From CAZSDP01 sp964605665 (GTDB taxonomy: Bacteria > Planctomycetota > UBA8108 > UBA1146): DNA of 64,000 nt. The DNA lies in the NCBI GenBank assembly GCA_964605665.1, contig CAZSDP010000019.1, positions 1-64,000 on the forward strand, read 5' to 3'. The notes under the pieces are model-generated. The model worked only from the letters and a program-made list of their open reading frames with translations, was not told the origin of the DNA and did not search any database. Positions 1-10,400 of this stretch are shown one piece after another. Position 1 is the first letter of the stretch. Every line of letters begins with the position of its first letter. The position numbers were made by a program, and so were the translations under genes.

Positions 1-490
1 CGTCCCGACGAATCTTCATCAGCTTTTCCATCAGCCGAATATCGATCACTGACAGCTCGCCATGAAGCAGAAGAAGGTGCGCTCGCCGATTCTCGCGACG
101 CGCGCCACGCGCGTTGCAGCGACCAACACCGGTCAAAGTGCATCCATCTGCCACCAGCACGCCAACGGACTCATACGAAAGTTCCGTTGTCCTGGCGGCC
201 TATATCGATGCACAATTAGCTGCCGGGGACGGCGCGTCTGCGGCACACGCAAGCAACGTGATAGGCGCAAGGCCACCGAGATCGACCGAGGACTTCGTCG
301 CATCGACTACGTGCATGCGGGGTCACAGAGCGGGCGGCCCTCCAACAACGGATGGCTCCCGGCCCGGTCCCCCTCACCCTTCCCATCCCGAGGGGAGGTT
401 CTGACCATGGGAGGCACCATCCGCATCCGGCGGGCTCAATCCGGCTCTCAACACGGGCCCCACTGTTGACGAGGTGCGACGTCTGGGGGG
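1..490. other. Window-edge region without a confident gene
   Basis: No ORF here has a convincing start, ribosome binding site or recognisable domain. On the minus strand, frame 199 down to 2 is open and reads off the window edge (it ends ...SVIDIRLMEKLMKIRRD); it could be the interior of a truncated gene, but its only starts are GTG/TTG without a clear Shine-Dalgarno. Overlapping plus-strand frames (62-469, 114-404) are equally open, as expected for GC-rich DNA. The segment looks GC-richer than the rest of the window. Confidence 0.4.
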
Positions 491-805
491 TTAGGGGCAG
501 TCGCTTGTCTTGTCGGTTGGTGCGGGGTGGTAGGTCTCGCTATGGCCGTTGGCGCTGAGCGTGAGAGTGGGTGGGTCGGTCTCGAGGAGGATCTCCATCA
601 GCACGGTGCCGTCGGGTTCGGCCGCAGTGGCCCAGGCGAGAGCGGTGGGCGCACTGATCGCCGGGTTGTCTGATTGCCAGATGGTGGAGTTGATCGGGCC
701 GATCACCTCGAAACGGCAGGAGAGGTCGAGTCGGTAGCCGGCGGGGTATCCGGGTTCGATGATGCCACCAGCGACAATCACGTATCCCCCATCGGCTTGC
801 TCCAC
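491..805 (-). CDS. Small hypothetical protein, possibly a 5'-truncated fragment
   Basis: A 104-residue reading from a GTG at 805. I do not recognise it. It is mostly polar and beta-rich in appearance and ends in ...TDKTSDCP. The same frame stays open upstream to 931 with protein-like sequence (...DWWRAISEEIPRH...) but offers no ATG, GTG or TTG above 805, and a TGA lies at 932-934, only 11 bases past the stop of the beta-propeller gene. It may therefore be the tail of a longer gene whose start has been lost by mutation or a sequencing frameshift, or a small last gene of the propeller operon. Base composition differs from the neighbouring genes. Confidence 0.4.
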   Translation of the reverse strand: MEQADGGYVIVAGGIIEPGYPAGYRLDLSCRFEVIGPINSTIWQSDNPAISAPTALAWATAAEPDGTVLMEILLETDPPTLTLSANGHSETYHPAPTDKTSDCP

Positions 806-945
806 CAGGGCGGGATCGAAGCCAATGTCGGCGTCGGCGGCCGGGCGACCGGGCGGCGAGAGGTCGCGGGGGAGGAGACGGTGGCGTGGGATCTCTTCAG
901 AGATCGCACGCCACCAGTCTGCCCCAGCGCCTCAGATATTCAAGA

Positions 946-2259
946 TCAGTCCAGGCAAGGGTAACCCACCAGGGGAGTTGGATCTGGCCCTGCGACGGGG
1001 AAAGGCGCAAATGGAGCCGGTCCAGCCCCCATCAGGAATCCGAGCAAATAGACCGGATCTGCCAGATCGAGGACTGTATCGTCATTGACATCGAGAGCCT
1101 CGGGGCAACTGCTCACCTCTAGGCCGAAGAGGGTCTCCAACGCCAAGAGAGCGTCGAGGAACTCCACCGTTCCGTCAAGATTCGCATCTCCTCGGACGAA
1201 CTCTACCGGTGAACTCGCCGCATCGAGAGGATTGAACCCGAGCTCTGCTTCGATCCGATTGGACGTTCCATCACCGTCGTGATCACCGTGAGGATCCACC
1301 GTCAATGCGTGTCCAAGACCAGTGAGATCGCCCAGACCAATCGGATATCCAGCCGTAATCGTCTCAATCCAATCACCAGTCATGGTGTATCGCCGCACCT
1401 CACCGTCAAAACGACAGAGCACGTAGACCGTTCCATCACCAGAAGCACCCACTCCCTGAGGAAGAAAGCCGGTTGGGATCGTTGTCGACGTTGATCCGTC
1501 CGGAGAAAAGACGGTGACATCGTGGGTGTTTTGGTTCGCGACCCAAACCTGGCCGCTTCGGTCTACAGCGATTCCGAGAGGGAATCCCAGTGCTGGAGTC
1601 ACTCCCAGTAGATTCCCATCCGCGGACAAGCGACGAACGCTCTCTTTTTCAGCGATCCAGATCGTTCCGTCGATCCCAGCGGTGAGATGGCTCGGGAAGA
1701 AGCCGACAGGAATCTCGGTCGTCGCCCCTGAGCTCGAATCGATCCGTGTGACACTATTCCCAAAGGAATTCGCCACCCACACGACTCCTTCAGAGTCGAT
1801 CGCTACTCCGTAGGGGACGTTTCCAACTGGCCAGCTTCCCAAGTCTGTACCGTCCGTTCCGATGTGCCAGACATCGTCGAGGGTCGGACGAGTCGCCCAC
1901 AGAGATCCGTCGACATCGACGGCAATCCCTTGGAGCGGAGCTGCGGTCAGCAAGTCGAGAATCAAATCACCGGTGGAGTCAAACTTGCGCAATCGAGGTT
2001 CGTCCCGAGACGCGACCCAGACCTCTCCATCGGCAGAAACTGCAACGCCGACGCCGCTACCCGGCAACATGCCAGCGACAGTTGTAACTCCAGATTCGAC
2101 TCGTATCAGATCTTCGCCGTCAACGAACCATAAATCAGCAGCCAACGCGCTATCTTGGCCACCGAGGAAGAGAGAAAGTAAGACGGTGACGATCGCGCTC
2201 AGTCGTCTGAATCGCTGCAAGCTCATCCTCCTTTGAGTGAGGTTCATGCTAGGTTGCAT
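946..2259 (-). CDS. Secreted NHL/Vgb-type beta-propeller protein with C-terminal dockerin-like domain
   Basis: About 437 residues. The start at 2259 is preferred because a GGAAAGG lies about 9 bases upstream; an in-frame ATG at 2226 is directly abutted by AGGAGG and is an alternative. The N terminus is a signal peptide (VTVLLSLFLGG...ALA). The body is a run of repeats of the kind GIAVDxxGxVWVAN, typical of NHL/virginiamycin-B-lyase-like propellers, often substrate- or ligand-binding extracellular scaffolds. A calcium-type DxDGDGTSN loop follows, then a pair of dockerin-like EF-hand units (GDANLDGTVEFLDALLAL and DVNDDTVLDLADPVYLL) and a tail PFPVAGPDPT...CLD. It lies just downstream of a similar propeller gene on the same strand and is probably cotranscribed with it. 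The exact ligand is unknown. Confidence 0.8.
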   Translation of the reverse strand: MQPSMNLTQRRMSLQRFRRLSAIVTVLLSLFLGGQDSALAADLWFVDGEDLIRVESGVTTVAGMLPGSGVGVAVSADGEVWVASRDEPRLRKFDSTGDLILDLLTAAPLQGIAVDVDGSLWATRPTLDDVWHIGTDGTDLGSWPVGNVPYGVAIDSEGVVWVANSFGNSVTRIDSSSGATTEIPVGFFPSHLTAGIDGTIWIAEKESVRRLSADGNLLGVTPALGFPLGIAVDRSGQVWVANQNTHDVTVFSPDGSTSTTIPTGFLPQGVGASGDGTVYVLCRFDGEVRRYTMTGDWIETITAGYPIGLGDLTGLGHALTVDPHGDHDGDGTSNRIEAELGFNPLDAASSPVEFVRGDANLDGTVEFLDALLALETLFGLEVSSCPEALDVNDDTVLDLADPVYLLGFLMGAGPAPFAPFPVAGPDPTPLVGYPCLD

Positions 2260-2289
2260 GGTCCCATCCTTTCCGCTCAACCGCATCGA

Positions 2290-3774
2290 TCATGGTCCAC
2301 AGTCGAGGGCATCAGTGTCTGCCAAGTCAGTGCCCGGCACTGGAAACGGTACGCCGGGTGGAGGCCCACCCTGAAACAAGTAGGAGAAGATCGAAATCGC
2401 ATCGGCCAAATCGACCTGACCTCCGTCATCGGTATCCGCGGCGTCCAAACATGGCAGTGCACCGCCGGTAAACAAGTAACTCAAAATTGCGACGCCATCC
2501 GCAACATTGACCATCTCATCGCCGTTTGCATCTCCTCGCAAAAATGCCCCAGGGAGAGAAATGACGAGAACCTGCTCTAAACCTTGCTCAGCAACGAACA
2601 GTCGACCAGAGCTTGCGATGGCGGAGACTGGCAAATCCAAGCCTTGAACTTCCGCTTGGAGATCACCAGTCAGAGGATCCAACACTCGCAATCGGCCTCC
2701 AAAGAAGTCCCCGACAATCAGCGAAGAATCGTCCTCAGTCAGATCAACTGTGCTTTGAACGAAGTCTGGTCCCGCTAAGGTCAACGGGGAAAGTAAGGTG
2801 GCGTTGGAAACATCCACCACAAAGACCTCCGCAGATCCACCGAAAACAGTGACATATGCGCGACTGCCATCGGCGAGCATGTCGACGTCGCTCGGAGCGG
2901 GAAAGTCAGAGGTATCGACCGTCAACTGGAGTACATCCACGAGAACGAAGCCACCCACGGTGTCATAAATGCGAATCTGTGGTGGTGCGGTGAAGTCGTC
3001 GTCAGGAAATCCAACGGGAACCACAAGCCTTCCGTCGTCGCGAACCGCCAGACGCCCTAAGCTACCAGCAATGGTCACCCGCTCGACGACCGCAGCAGTC
3101 ATCCGATCGACGACCAAGAGGTTCTCACTCGATCCGTCAAAGCTACCGCCATTCGAAGTCACCCAGACTTCCGTTTCATCTGGCGACAAGATGAGCCCGG
3201 ACAGAAAATCGACAGGATTGCCCGTGGAGTCTGTCAATCCGATGGTGGAAACCCCTCCCGTGGTCAGATCGACCTCAAAGAGAGTGCTCTCCGTCGAGGT
3301 TACGGCATAGAGGAACATGCCATCCGACGTCACGACCGTCTCCGTCGGAAAGTAGCCGACGGTAAAAGTACGGACAATCTCGAGAGTGTCGACGCAAATC
3401 TCCGCGATCGTCTGTCCGCTGAACAACGAGGCGGGCTCACCGAACGGAGCGACATCCCCTGCCACCGCGACATAAGCGAGTCTCGAAGAAATTTGGGGAT
3501 GAATGGTCAATCCGTAGGGATGGGAAACCGCGCTGTCGACCGCGGACAGATCGACACTCGCCTGGGGCTGCCAAGCAGAAGATTGTGCAGCCAAGGTTCC
3601 AGCAAAGAGTGTGACGATGAAAATGCAAGTCGTGAAGAAGCGACCAATTGACCAGCCAGACACCGCGATCGATAAATGCGGCCTGCGCCCAATCGCTGAA
3701 TCTGCGCCTAATGACTGAACGCCTAATGACTGAACGACGTCCCGGCTGCCCAGGCAACGCTCCTGAACCGGCAT
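2290..3774 (-). CDS. Secreted YVTN-like beta-propeller protein with dockerin-like domain
   Basis: 494 residues; the ATG at 3774 is preceded by AGGAGG with a 5-base spacing, so the unusually long N-terminal region before the signal hydrophobic stretch (TCIFIVTLFAGTLAAQ, about residues 49-64) appears real. The middle is a beta-propeller of surface-layer/YVTN type, with repeats naming start, trend and value-like blades (for example LILSPDETEVWVTSNGG, DVDMLADGSRAYVTVFGG). The C terminus has two dockerin-like EF-hand units (GDANGDEMVNVADGVAIL, DTDDGGQVDLADAISIF) and the tail PFPVPGTD...LDCGP. Likely exported and calcium-binding. It precedes the 946-2259 propeller gene by about 30 bases, so the two are probably one transcript. 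Confidence 0.8.
   Translation of the reverse strand: MPVQERCLGSRDVVQSLGVQSLGADSAIGRRPHLSIAVSGWSIGRFFTTCIFIVTLFAGTLAAQSSAWQPQASVDLSAVDSAVSHPYGLTIHPQISSRLAYVAVAGDVAPFGEPASLFSGQTIAEICVDTLEIVRTFTVGYFPTETVVTSDGMFLYAVTSTESTLFEVDLTTGGVSTIGLTDSTGNPVDFLSGLILSPDETEVWVTSNGGSFDGSSENLLVVDRMTAAVVERVTIAGSLGRLAVRDDGRLVVPVGFPDDDFTAPPQIRIYDTVGGFVLVDVLQLTVDTSDFPAPSDVDMLADGSRAYVTVFGGSAEVFVVDVSNATLLSPLTLAGPDFVQSTVDLTEDDSSLIVGDFFGGRLRVLDPLTGDLQAEVQGLDLPVSAIASSGRLFVAEQGLEQVLVISLPGAFLRGDANGDEMVNVADGVAILSYLFTGGALPCLDAADTDDGGQVDLADAISIFSYLFQGGPPPGVPFPVPGTDLADTDALDCGP
3706..3735. repeat. Tandem 15-bp duplication
   Basis: Two perfect adjacent copies of GCCTAATGACTGAAC (3706-3720 and 3721-3735). They fall inside the N-terminal coding part of the 2290-3774 gene and duplicate the peptide VQSLG ahead of the signal hydrophobic core, keeping the frame. 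Confidence 0.9.
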
Positions 3775-4310
3775 GGTATCCTCCTATCCCCTGCTCGGGG
3801 GTGAAGAGAATCGGATACAGACGGGGCGATCTGCGTGCTCTGCAACGGCTCAATATCGCCAGTGCGGAGCCAGACGCCAGGCTGCTCCCGAAGCTGGGAA
3901 AATCCCGAAAACGAGACGCTCCCAAAGTGACGATCGACAGGCCGGTCTTCTGGCTTCCAGATCATCCTTGCCTCACGCCTTCCCATCTCCGTCGAAGAAG
4001 AAACAGCTCTTCTCAGAAGACAGTGGCTGTCGCCATGATCTCAAATCATGACGGCATGCGAGGTTCGTCACTGGTTACAGCGGCGGCACCGCGGTGGAAT
4101 CTCACCACACTTCCCGCCCGGGTCCTTCCCGGGTTTCCTGCCGTGGAGGGCAGCCTACCGCGTCCCAACCACGAGAGTCAATGTCTCCAAGTCACCTCAT
4201 TGCCGAAGTTCTCGAGAATCTGAAATCTCTCTCTTTTCTGGAACCTCACTTCGGGGTTGCTGATCTTCCGTCAGTGGGCAAGGATGGGCTCGGAGCCGAA
4301 AGGGGATCGC
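3775..4310. other. Divergent intergenic region upstream of propeller operon and holA
   Basis: 536 bases between two divergent genes; both promoters should lie here. The minus-strand side has a strong AGGAGG just before 3774, the plus side AAAGGGG before 4311. A CCCGGG-TCCTT-CCCGGG hairpin followed by TTT sits at 4117-4136. Open frames across the region (for example 3648-4223 +) show no domain or ribosome binding site and I do not call them genes. Confidence 0.5.
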
Positions 4311-5384
4311 ATGAAAATCAAAGCAGAAGCGCTGCAGAACCAGCTTGAGCGAGAGATCCCCCGTCTCATCCTCATCGTCGGTCCTGAGGAGTTTCTGCGA
4401 AGAGAAGCGATCGAGCAGATACGACAGGCGGTCGGCGGCGAGAATGCAGAAGTCGAACGCAGATCTCACAAGTCCCCGGCGGAATCAGACCTGGTCGAGT
4501 TGTTCGACGAATTGCGAACCCCAAACCTATTCGGCGGATCGAAGATCGTTATCGCTGAGCCCGGGGAGAAGTGGATCAGTGCCAATCCCACTGCTTGGAC
4601 CACGATTGCCGAGGAACAGTTGACCGCAGGGCATTTGGTCGTGGTTTCTGATTCTCTGGATGGACGAACAAAGGCAGCGAAGTCGCTCAGCAAGACCGCA
4701 CTCTGGATACAGGTCGAGAAGCCGTTCCACCGCCCCCCACCTTGGAAACCTCATGCCAAGCCATGGGAGCACGACCTCAATCGCTGGATCGTCGCCCGTG
4801 CACGAGGGCAACAACTCAAAATCGATCCCCCGACGGCACACCTCCTTCAGATGAGAGTCGGCACGCGCCTCGCAGATCTCGCGTCGATCCTCGAGAGATT
4901 CGCGACGGTTCTGCGAGCACAAGGCAGCAGCCAAGTCACCAACGATTTGATCGAGGAACACACGCCGTCAGGAGAAGAGTCGACTCTCTTCGAAGTTGTC
5001 GACGCGCTCTTCCTGGGGAATCGCTCGGAAGCCATCAGGCAGGTCCGCGAGCTTCTTCAGAGAGGCTCCGTGGATGGTAATGGAAGTCGGACAACCGACC
5101 CCACCGCCCTCCTTCTTCAATGCCTTGGAATCGCCCTGACGCGCGCGCGGCAGATTCGATCATGGCACGAACTGGCACGCACTGAGCGAAACGAAGAAGA
5201 AATCGCGAAAGCAATCGGTGTGGCACGGCCATTCATCCCGCGAATCAAGCAGCAAGTCCGCGCCACGCCTCTTTCGGCAGTGGAGAATCTTCTCGACCGA
5301 TTGATCCGGGCAGATTGTGATCTAAAAGGGGGCGTCGGGCCCAATGCTACCGAGTTGCTCGAACGCATCGCCGTCGGAGTCTGA
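4311..5384 (+). CDS. holA: DNA polymerase III delta subunit
   Basis: 357 residues from the ATG at 4311 (AAAGGGG 6 bases upstream); a TTG at 4257 gives a longer reading without support. HolA is the clamp-loader subunit that opens the beta sliding clamp. The N terminus LILIVGPEEFLRREAIEQI is the characteristic HolA start (a P-loop-like but degenerate AAA+ fold), followed by the typical LFGGSKIVI strand and the LADLASILERFATVLR helix of the lid region; the C-terminal helical part (ALLLQCLGIALTRARQI, LLDRLIRADCDLKGG) is the collar domain. Length is normal for the family. It is a single gene, convergent with the pseudopilin operon, whose last gene ends 7 bases away. Confidence 0.88.
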   Translation: MKIKAEALQNQLEREIPRLILIVGPEEFLRREAIEQIRQAVGGENAEVERRSHKSPAESDLVELFDELRTPNLFGGSKIVIAEPGEKWISANPTAWTTIAEEQLTAGHLVVVSDSLDGRTKAAKSLSKTALWIQVEKPFHRPPPWKPHAKPWEHDLNRWIVARARGQQLKIDPPTAHLLQMRVGTRLADLASILERFATVLRAQGSSQVTNDLIEEHTPSGEESTLFEVVDALFLGNRSEAIRQVRELLQRGSVDGNGSRTTDPTALLLQCLGIALTRARQIRSWHELARTERNEEEIAKAIGVARPFIPRIKQQVRATPLSAVENLLDRLIRADCDLKGGVGPNATELLERIAVGV

Positions 5385-5391
5385 AGATCGA

Positions 5392-5886
5392 TCACCCACC
5401 AGAGTTTCTAGCGCTGGAACTCCCATAGATCACCTCGATCGTTGCAACCAGCGAACTCTCGATGACTGCAGGCGGCAACTCGATCATCCCTGAATTCTCG
5501 CTCAGGAAACTCCTCGGCCCCTCGTCCCCAACAGCACGACACTCCAAGAACCAAGATCCCACGGGTGTCTGTACCAGCAAAATCCTGCCCACGACCGGAC
5601 GACCGTGACCGCCTTGTTGGGAGATCTTTGCTTCAGCCTGGGAATCACGAGTCAATTGTTCGCGCCAGGACTTGCCGATCCTCTGTCGAATCTCCTGAAG
5701 GCCTCCGCCAAAACTGAACTCATCGATCGCAGCCCTTCGAGCCAAATCCCAAGTTGCGGACGCACCGTCGACCCGTTGGCTCGAGTCTTGCCAAAAGATC
5801 ACGGCGATCGAGAGAACAATTGTCACCACCATCACAAATAGAAGCAGGAGCAGAGCCATCCTTGGGGAAGGAACCACCGAGGCCAC
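5392..5886 (-). CDS. Single-pass membrane protein at the end of the pseudopilin operon
   Basis: 164 residues from a GTG at 5886. An upstream in-frame CTG at 5934 would overlap the gspI stop in a CTGA arrangement and add 16 residues, so the true start is uncertain. One strongly hydrophobic helix near the N terminus (MALLLLLFVMVVTIVLSIAVIFW), then a soluble domain that I do not recognise; its C-terminal half (RILLVQTPVGSWFLECRAV, VATIEVIYG) looks beta-rich. It lacks a prepilin peptidase motif (no G followed by F/M-x-x-x-E), so it is not an obvious pseudopilin. Its position as last gene after gspI suggests a role in the same apparatus. Confidence 0.65.
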   Translation of the reverse strand: MASVVPSPRMALLLLLFVMVVTIVLSIAVIFWQDSSQRVDGASATWDLARRAAIDEFSFGGGLQEIRQRIGKSWREQLTRDSQAEAKISQQGGHGRPVVGRILLVQTPVGSWFLECRAVGDEGPRSFLSENSGMIELPPAVIESSLVATIEVIYGSSSARNSGG

Positions 5887-5930
5887 ATCGGTCTCGATCC
5901 GATTCTGCGGTTGGGTATCTCTAGACGTGC

Positions 5931-6395
5931 TCAGCGAATCTTCGCCTTTCGTACCACGATTTGATCAAACATGAGGCCATTTCGTTTTCCGCGAGCATTC
6001 CAGCTAATCTCCACTTTGACCAGAATTTCATCGGAACCTGATTCGCCCAAGATTGGAAGCATCGCCACTTCTACGTCATATCCCGGCCAGTCGCGCTTGA
6101 GTACATCAATGGGAGGACTCTCGACGATTCTTCGCGGTTCGACCCCATTTCTGAGCGCGCTCTCTATATCTGCCAATGCCCACTCAGCAAGGTCCGCGGC
6201 CTGAATTCGATGCACGGCACGCCGATGTGCTGCTGTAGCAGATGTGAACAGAGCGATCACCGAGGTGATGCCGATCGTGAGAATACCGAGAGAAACCACC
6301 ACCTCGATCAGCGAGAAGCCATCTTGACCTCGCCGAGAACGTCCTGCACGCCTCGTTCCGTTCGAACCCGATTGTGATGTACGGGAGTTCTTCAT
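5931..6395 (-). CDS. Minor pseudopilin, GspI/PilV-like
   Basis: 154 residues. The ATG at 6395 overlaps the stop of the preceding gene by four bases (ATGA) and has GGGAGG four bases upstream; a TTG at 6407 that contains this ribosome site is unlikely to be used. A basic 26-residue leader ends in G, followed by FSLIEVVVSLGILTIG, with Glu at position +5: a class III prepilin signal for the prepilin peptidase. The size and the order after a GspJ-like gene match GspI, a minor pseudopilin of the type II secretion pseudopilus tip. No disulfide pair is evident. It should be exported to the inner membrane and assembled with GspJ and GspK. Confidence 0.8.
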   Translation of the reverse strand: MKNSRTSQSGSNGTRRAGRSRRGQDGFSLIEVVVSLGILTIGITSVIALFTSATAAHRRAVHRIQAADLAEWALADIESALRNGVEPRRIVESPPIDVLKRDWPGYDVEVAMLPILGESGSDEILVKVEISWNARGKRNGLMFDQIVVRKAKIR

Positions 6396-7456
6396 CGATC
6401 CTCCCAATAGCTGTCTCGTGCTGCCGGAACTCGGATGACCCGACTGAAGCTCGTGCCATACACCGCGACTTCCCCGATCGGATGCTCCGCCGGTTCAGTG
6501 CCTCGGACGCCCCGTGTGCAACCGATCAAACTGCGACCACGAATTGTCTCATATCGAATCCATTCTGAGCCAATCCGTACATATGGGAACGCCGCCTCGG
6601 GATAGTACTGAGTGTTGTCGAGTTGGATGACATCGTCATCCTCATCGACGAAGCTTCGAACCCGTCCAAAACGCGAGACGCGCGCTGGACGAAGAACCAA
6701 GACAACTTGAACACGAGACGGAAAGACGTCATCCCGAGGATCGTGTCGGCTTCCGATTCCGGCAAATGTCGGCTCGTCTGGGAGAATTCCACGGGTTGAG
6801 TCCCAACCGGAGTGAGCCCCTCCCTCGCCGGTCCAAGAAGTCGTGTTCGTCCCCCAAAAGTTGTATTCCAAGTAGAGAATGCCATCCGCAAATGGGCGGC
6901 AGTGCCGAACTCCACCCTCTTCTGGATAGACATTTTCTTCCAAGAGTAGCGAGCGTTCACCACCGATCGGCGATCGCACACCCCTCCACAGCAATTCAAC
7001 CTCACGGTTTGGATCACTCAGATAGACCACTTCTTGGAGACCACCCGGTGCACGTAAAAGCCCAGCCCGTGACTCATTGGCATCATTTTCAAAATCGTAA
7101 TCAGCGAATCCTCCGGTCAAAGAACCAGCTCTGCGGGTGATCGGATGCCTGGTTTCACCAGCCAAACTTCGAACAAAACGCAACCGTTGTCTCCCACTGA
7201 GGTCATAATCGGAGAGGAGCAAGACGTCGACCTCTCCCGCATCTCCATGGTAAGAATCTGGGTATACGGAGCGTAAATCGTCCTCGATCTGGTCCAAGAT
7301 CGACTGACCTCGCTCGAATGTCTCTCTACGCATCTCTCCGACCCGCCAGGTGTCGATTCCAATCCGCAGAAACATCACCAGGCTGCTCCCCAAGATGAGG
7401 AAAACGGAGAGCGCGACGAGGAGCTCGATCAAAGTCATTCCATTTTGGCGTGTCAT
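6392..7456 (-). CDS. Minor pseudopilin, GspJ/PilW-like
   Basis: 354 residues from the ATG at 7456, which shares one base with the stop of the giant gspK-like gene (TGATG), implying translational coupling. A very short leader MTRQNG is followed by MTLIELLVALSVFLILG, a class III prepilin signal with Glu +5. The remainder has long acidic and Arg-rich stretches typical of GspJ-like minor pseudopilins (SILDQIEDDLRSVYPD is the usual GspJ helix after the transmembrane part), then a beta-rich region. It is longer than typical GspJ (about 200 residues), so it carries an extra C-terminal portion that I cannot assign. Confidence 0.8.
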   Translation of the reverse strand: MTRQNGMTLIELLVALSVFLILGSSLVMFLRIGIDTWRVGEMRRETFERGQSILDQIEDDLRSVYPDSYHGDAGEVDVLLLSDYDLSGRQRLRFVRSLAGETRHPITRRAGSLTGGFADYDFENDANESRAGLLRAPGGLQEVVYLSDPNREVELLWRGVRSPIGGERSLLLEENVYPEEGGVRHCRPFADGILYLEYNFWGTNTTSWTGEGGAHSGWDSTRGILPDEPTFAGIGSRHDPRDDVFPSRVQVVLVLRPARVSRFGRVRSFVDEDDDVIQLDNTQYYPEAAFPYVRIGSEWIRYETIRGRSLIGCTRGVRGTEPAEHPIGEVAVYGTSFSRVIRVPAARDSYWEDR

Positions 7457-10400
7457 CAAAAGGGGAGATCCTCTCGGTGAATGATGCGCCAGTCTTTTCG
7501 GTAGTGAAGCGTGAAGCGATCGATGGCGGGAGCACGCTTCCACTCATCGTTCCAACCCTGCCCACTTCGATCTCGACCGTAGGCTCCGGGCTCAAACCTT
7601 TGCATGATTCTGAATTCAAGCTGATCAGCAGTCCGGTTGAGCGCGTTCTCCCCCTCCGGATCTCTAAAGAGCATGATCAATTGTTCACTCTCTCCGACGT
7701 CGGTGTCCCACTCTCCCGCTCCGTCGTATCGGACATAGACGAGAACCTCTGCCCGCCCCACACCTGACCGATCCTCTTCGACTTCCCAGCTCACGCGATC
7801 CCAGTGCGCCGCGGGGATGCTGACAGATCGTTGATAACGCATCAGGTCGGGGCTTTCCGCATCTGGCTCGAATCGATCGTGATAACGAGTCATCAATTCG
7901 GTCAAAATCGTATTTTCAACCGGCTGACTCACTGGTGTTCCGAATCGTTGCCTGAAAATTGGACGGCCAGTCCGATCGTCCCGTGCGAGCAAGAATTCGT
8001 TCCCACCTGATCTCGTGAATCCGATGATTTCATCGGGTGTATCGCGATTTCCGTCGTCGACCCTCAAATAACCGTCTCGGGAAGAAAAACCGTTCGAGGA
8101 AACGACCGGCACCGAGTACTCGATCGGTCCTCCAAGACGAGTAGCACCAAACATCGTCAGCGGAACAATCGATTCAATCGATCCGAAGCCCGCTTCGGTG
8201 TCTCCCAATGACCGAGCATGAAGATCGAGGTCCAAGACCTCCACGACACGAAGAGGTACGTTCGAAATCCCATTTTCGATGACGACATCGATGTCCGAAA
8301 CAACCGTTCCAAAAAAGCCTCGTTGGACATTGATCAGAGTGTTGTTATCTCGTACCTGCTCGTAATAAAGCAGCTCAACTCCGTAGGAAGTCGTCATTGC
8401 GAGTACGCCATGACGATCGGGAAGACTCTCGCCACCGGCAACGAATACTCGGTTGATCGCTCGTCGTCGTGGCTCAAACAATTCGACTTCTCCGGTCACC
8501 GCATCAACGGTGGCTTCAGTTTGTCGGTTGAGATTCTGCATCAAATATGCAGTGCCACCACCAGGAGGGTCTTCCACCTCGCCGTAGAATAGCTCTGTGC
8601 CGATTTGAGCCAAGAACTCTTCATCGCCGAAGCTAAGTCCTTCTTCGGGCCAACTCCAATAGAAGGCATCGCCCTCTCGATCCAATCGAGGTATCGGTAC
8701 AACCCGCACGTGATCCAGTTCTTGCCCTAATCCTGTTTCATCATCTCGCTTGAATTCTCGCTGGAGACTCCGCAGCAGAACGCTTTCTTCCCCACTTCCG
8801 ACCCGTTGCTCTTCCCAAGAAGCTCGACCTGACTCTTGAGTAAAGTAAGCCTGCCAATCTCCGATCGCCCGTGTTCTGGTGACTCGCACCTCATCGATCG
8901 TGCCGTCCAAATTCCCACCACCGCTGCTGTCCACGCTCCGACCGATGGCGAGCTGACCACTGGAGCTCGAAGGGAGCTCACCAGTCGGAAAGCGTTTCAC
9001 CCGGGGAAGCTCGCCGGCAAGGTATTCACCGAGAGGAGGGCGATCGAATCCCACAAAAACCCCTTGAGACGCATCGATCACTCTTCTGACCCGCAACGGG
9101 TTTGGTTCGCGCCGAGGGTTCAAAGGGTCTGCGGTCGTACTGAAGATAACGCGATCGCCACGCTCTGGTCCGGGACGTGCTAATCGAACAACCGGCACCA
9201 GCGGTGTCCCAGCTTGCCAAGCCCAGAGTGGATCCTCTGCACCTGTATTTTCCGGATCGTATTCCTGAAACTCGAAGTCTGAGGATCCGATGTATCTCCG
9301 GAAATATTGCGCCACTCTGTTTGGAGAAGGAGTGACGGTCTCCGGAAAGCGCAAATCAGCAACAAAGAATTTACCTTCCGCTATCCGGCGGTAATACACC
9401 CATTCAACTGGACCAAACGCTGGAGTGATCTGAACGACTCCTCGTAGTGGGTAGCGGCTCTCTAAGTCGGCGGTGTTCGTTTCGATCGACACGCAAATGA
9501 CGTCCACGATGCGATCACCAGGGCCCAAAAGTTCAGAATCCTCGGTATTGATCGGCTCTGTATCAAATCGAGCACGAAACAAATTGGTGAACACATACTG
9601 CTGAGGCGAACTACCCGGTCCATATCCGTCATACCGTACGAATTCTTCTCTGACCGCCCACTGAATTGCATCCTCAGGCAAAAACCAATATCGAAGCTGC
9701 AAGTAACCACTCTGGGGAAAACCCAATTCCAGTGGATCGTGAGCAGAGTGAACGATCAGCTGTCGGTCTGCCGGCTGAAGTGAAGTCAGGAATGCTGACT
9801 GATTCCCAACTTGCTGCCAACGGATCATCGAAAAAGTCTGCGGCTGAGGTTCCTCACCCGGGAGTAGCTCAAAAACACCTGCACCGAATCCAAGCACCCC
9901 GACAGTCCACTTTGGCAAGCGAAGTGCAGAAGCGAGCTCCGCACCGCCTCGGCCCACCGTGCGCAATGCGGGGGGAACTTCGATCGGGTTTCGAACATCA
10001 AGGGCAGGATCTGCCGGAAGAATGTCGATCGAGTAACCAGCCGGACGAACGGTGGTTCCCGATGGATGGGATCTTCTCTCAGTTCCACGGCGTCCCCGCC
10101 CAGAAAGCGGCTCACCAGCTCGGCTGAAAGAGCCAAGAGTGAAGCGGGTCCCTTCACGCCGGGTGTAGTCGACGAGCTCCCCACCGACCCAAAGAGTACT
10201 CGGCGTCACTGGTAGACGGTTCGCGAATTCGACATCCCTCACCGTCAGGACATTCTCTTGCTGGATGTCGAGGGGAGCAGACAAAGAACTCAGGTAAGTG
10301 TGAGTTCCGACTGGTCGCTGATCGATCATCAAAATTTGATCACCGGGAACGGCCGATCCCCAGGCAGCAGTAACGTGATACCAAGTATCAGCCCGCCAAC

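Noticed and set aside
4084..4093. CGGCACCGCG resembling a T-box antiterminator core (TGGNACCGCG)
   Set aside because: The match is one base off, the surrounding CACCGCGGTG is simply a palindrome, and holA is not a T-box-type target; no specifier stem is seen.
3648..4223. 191-residue plus-strand ORF running through the divergent region
   Set aside because: It starts inside the opposite-strand propeller gene, has no ribosome site or domain and ends before holA.
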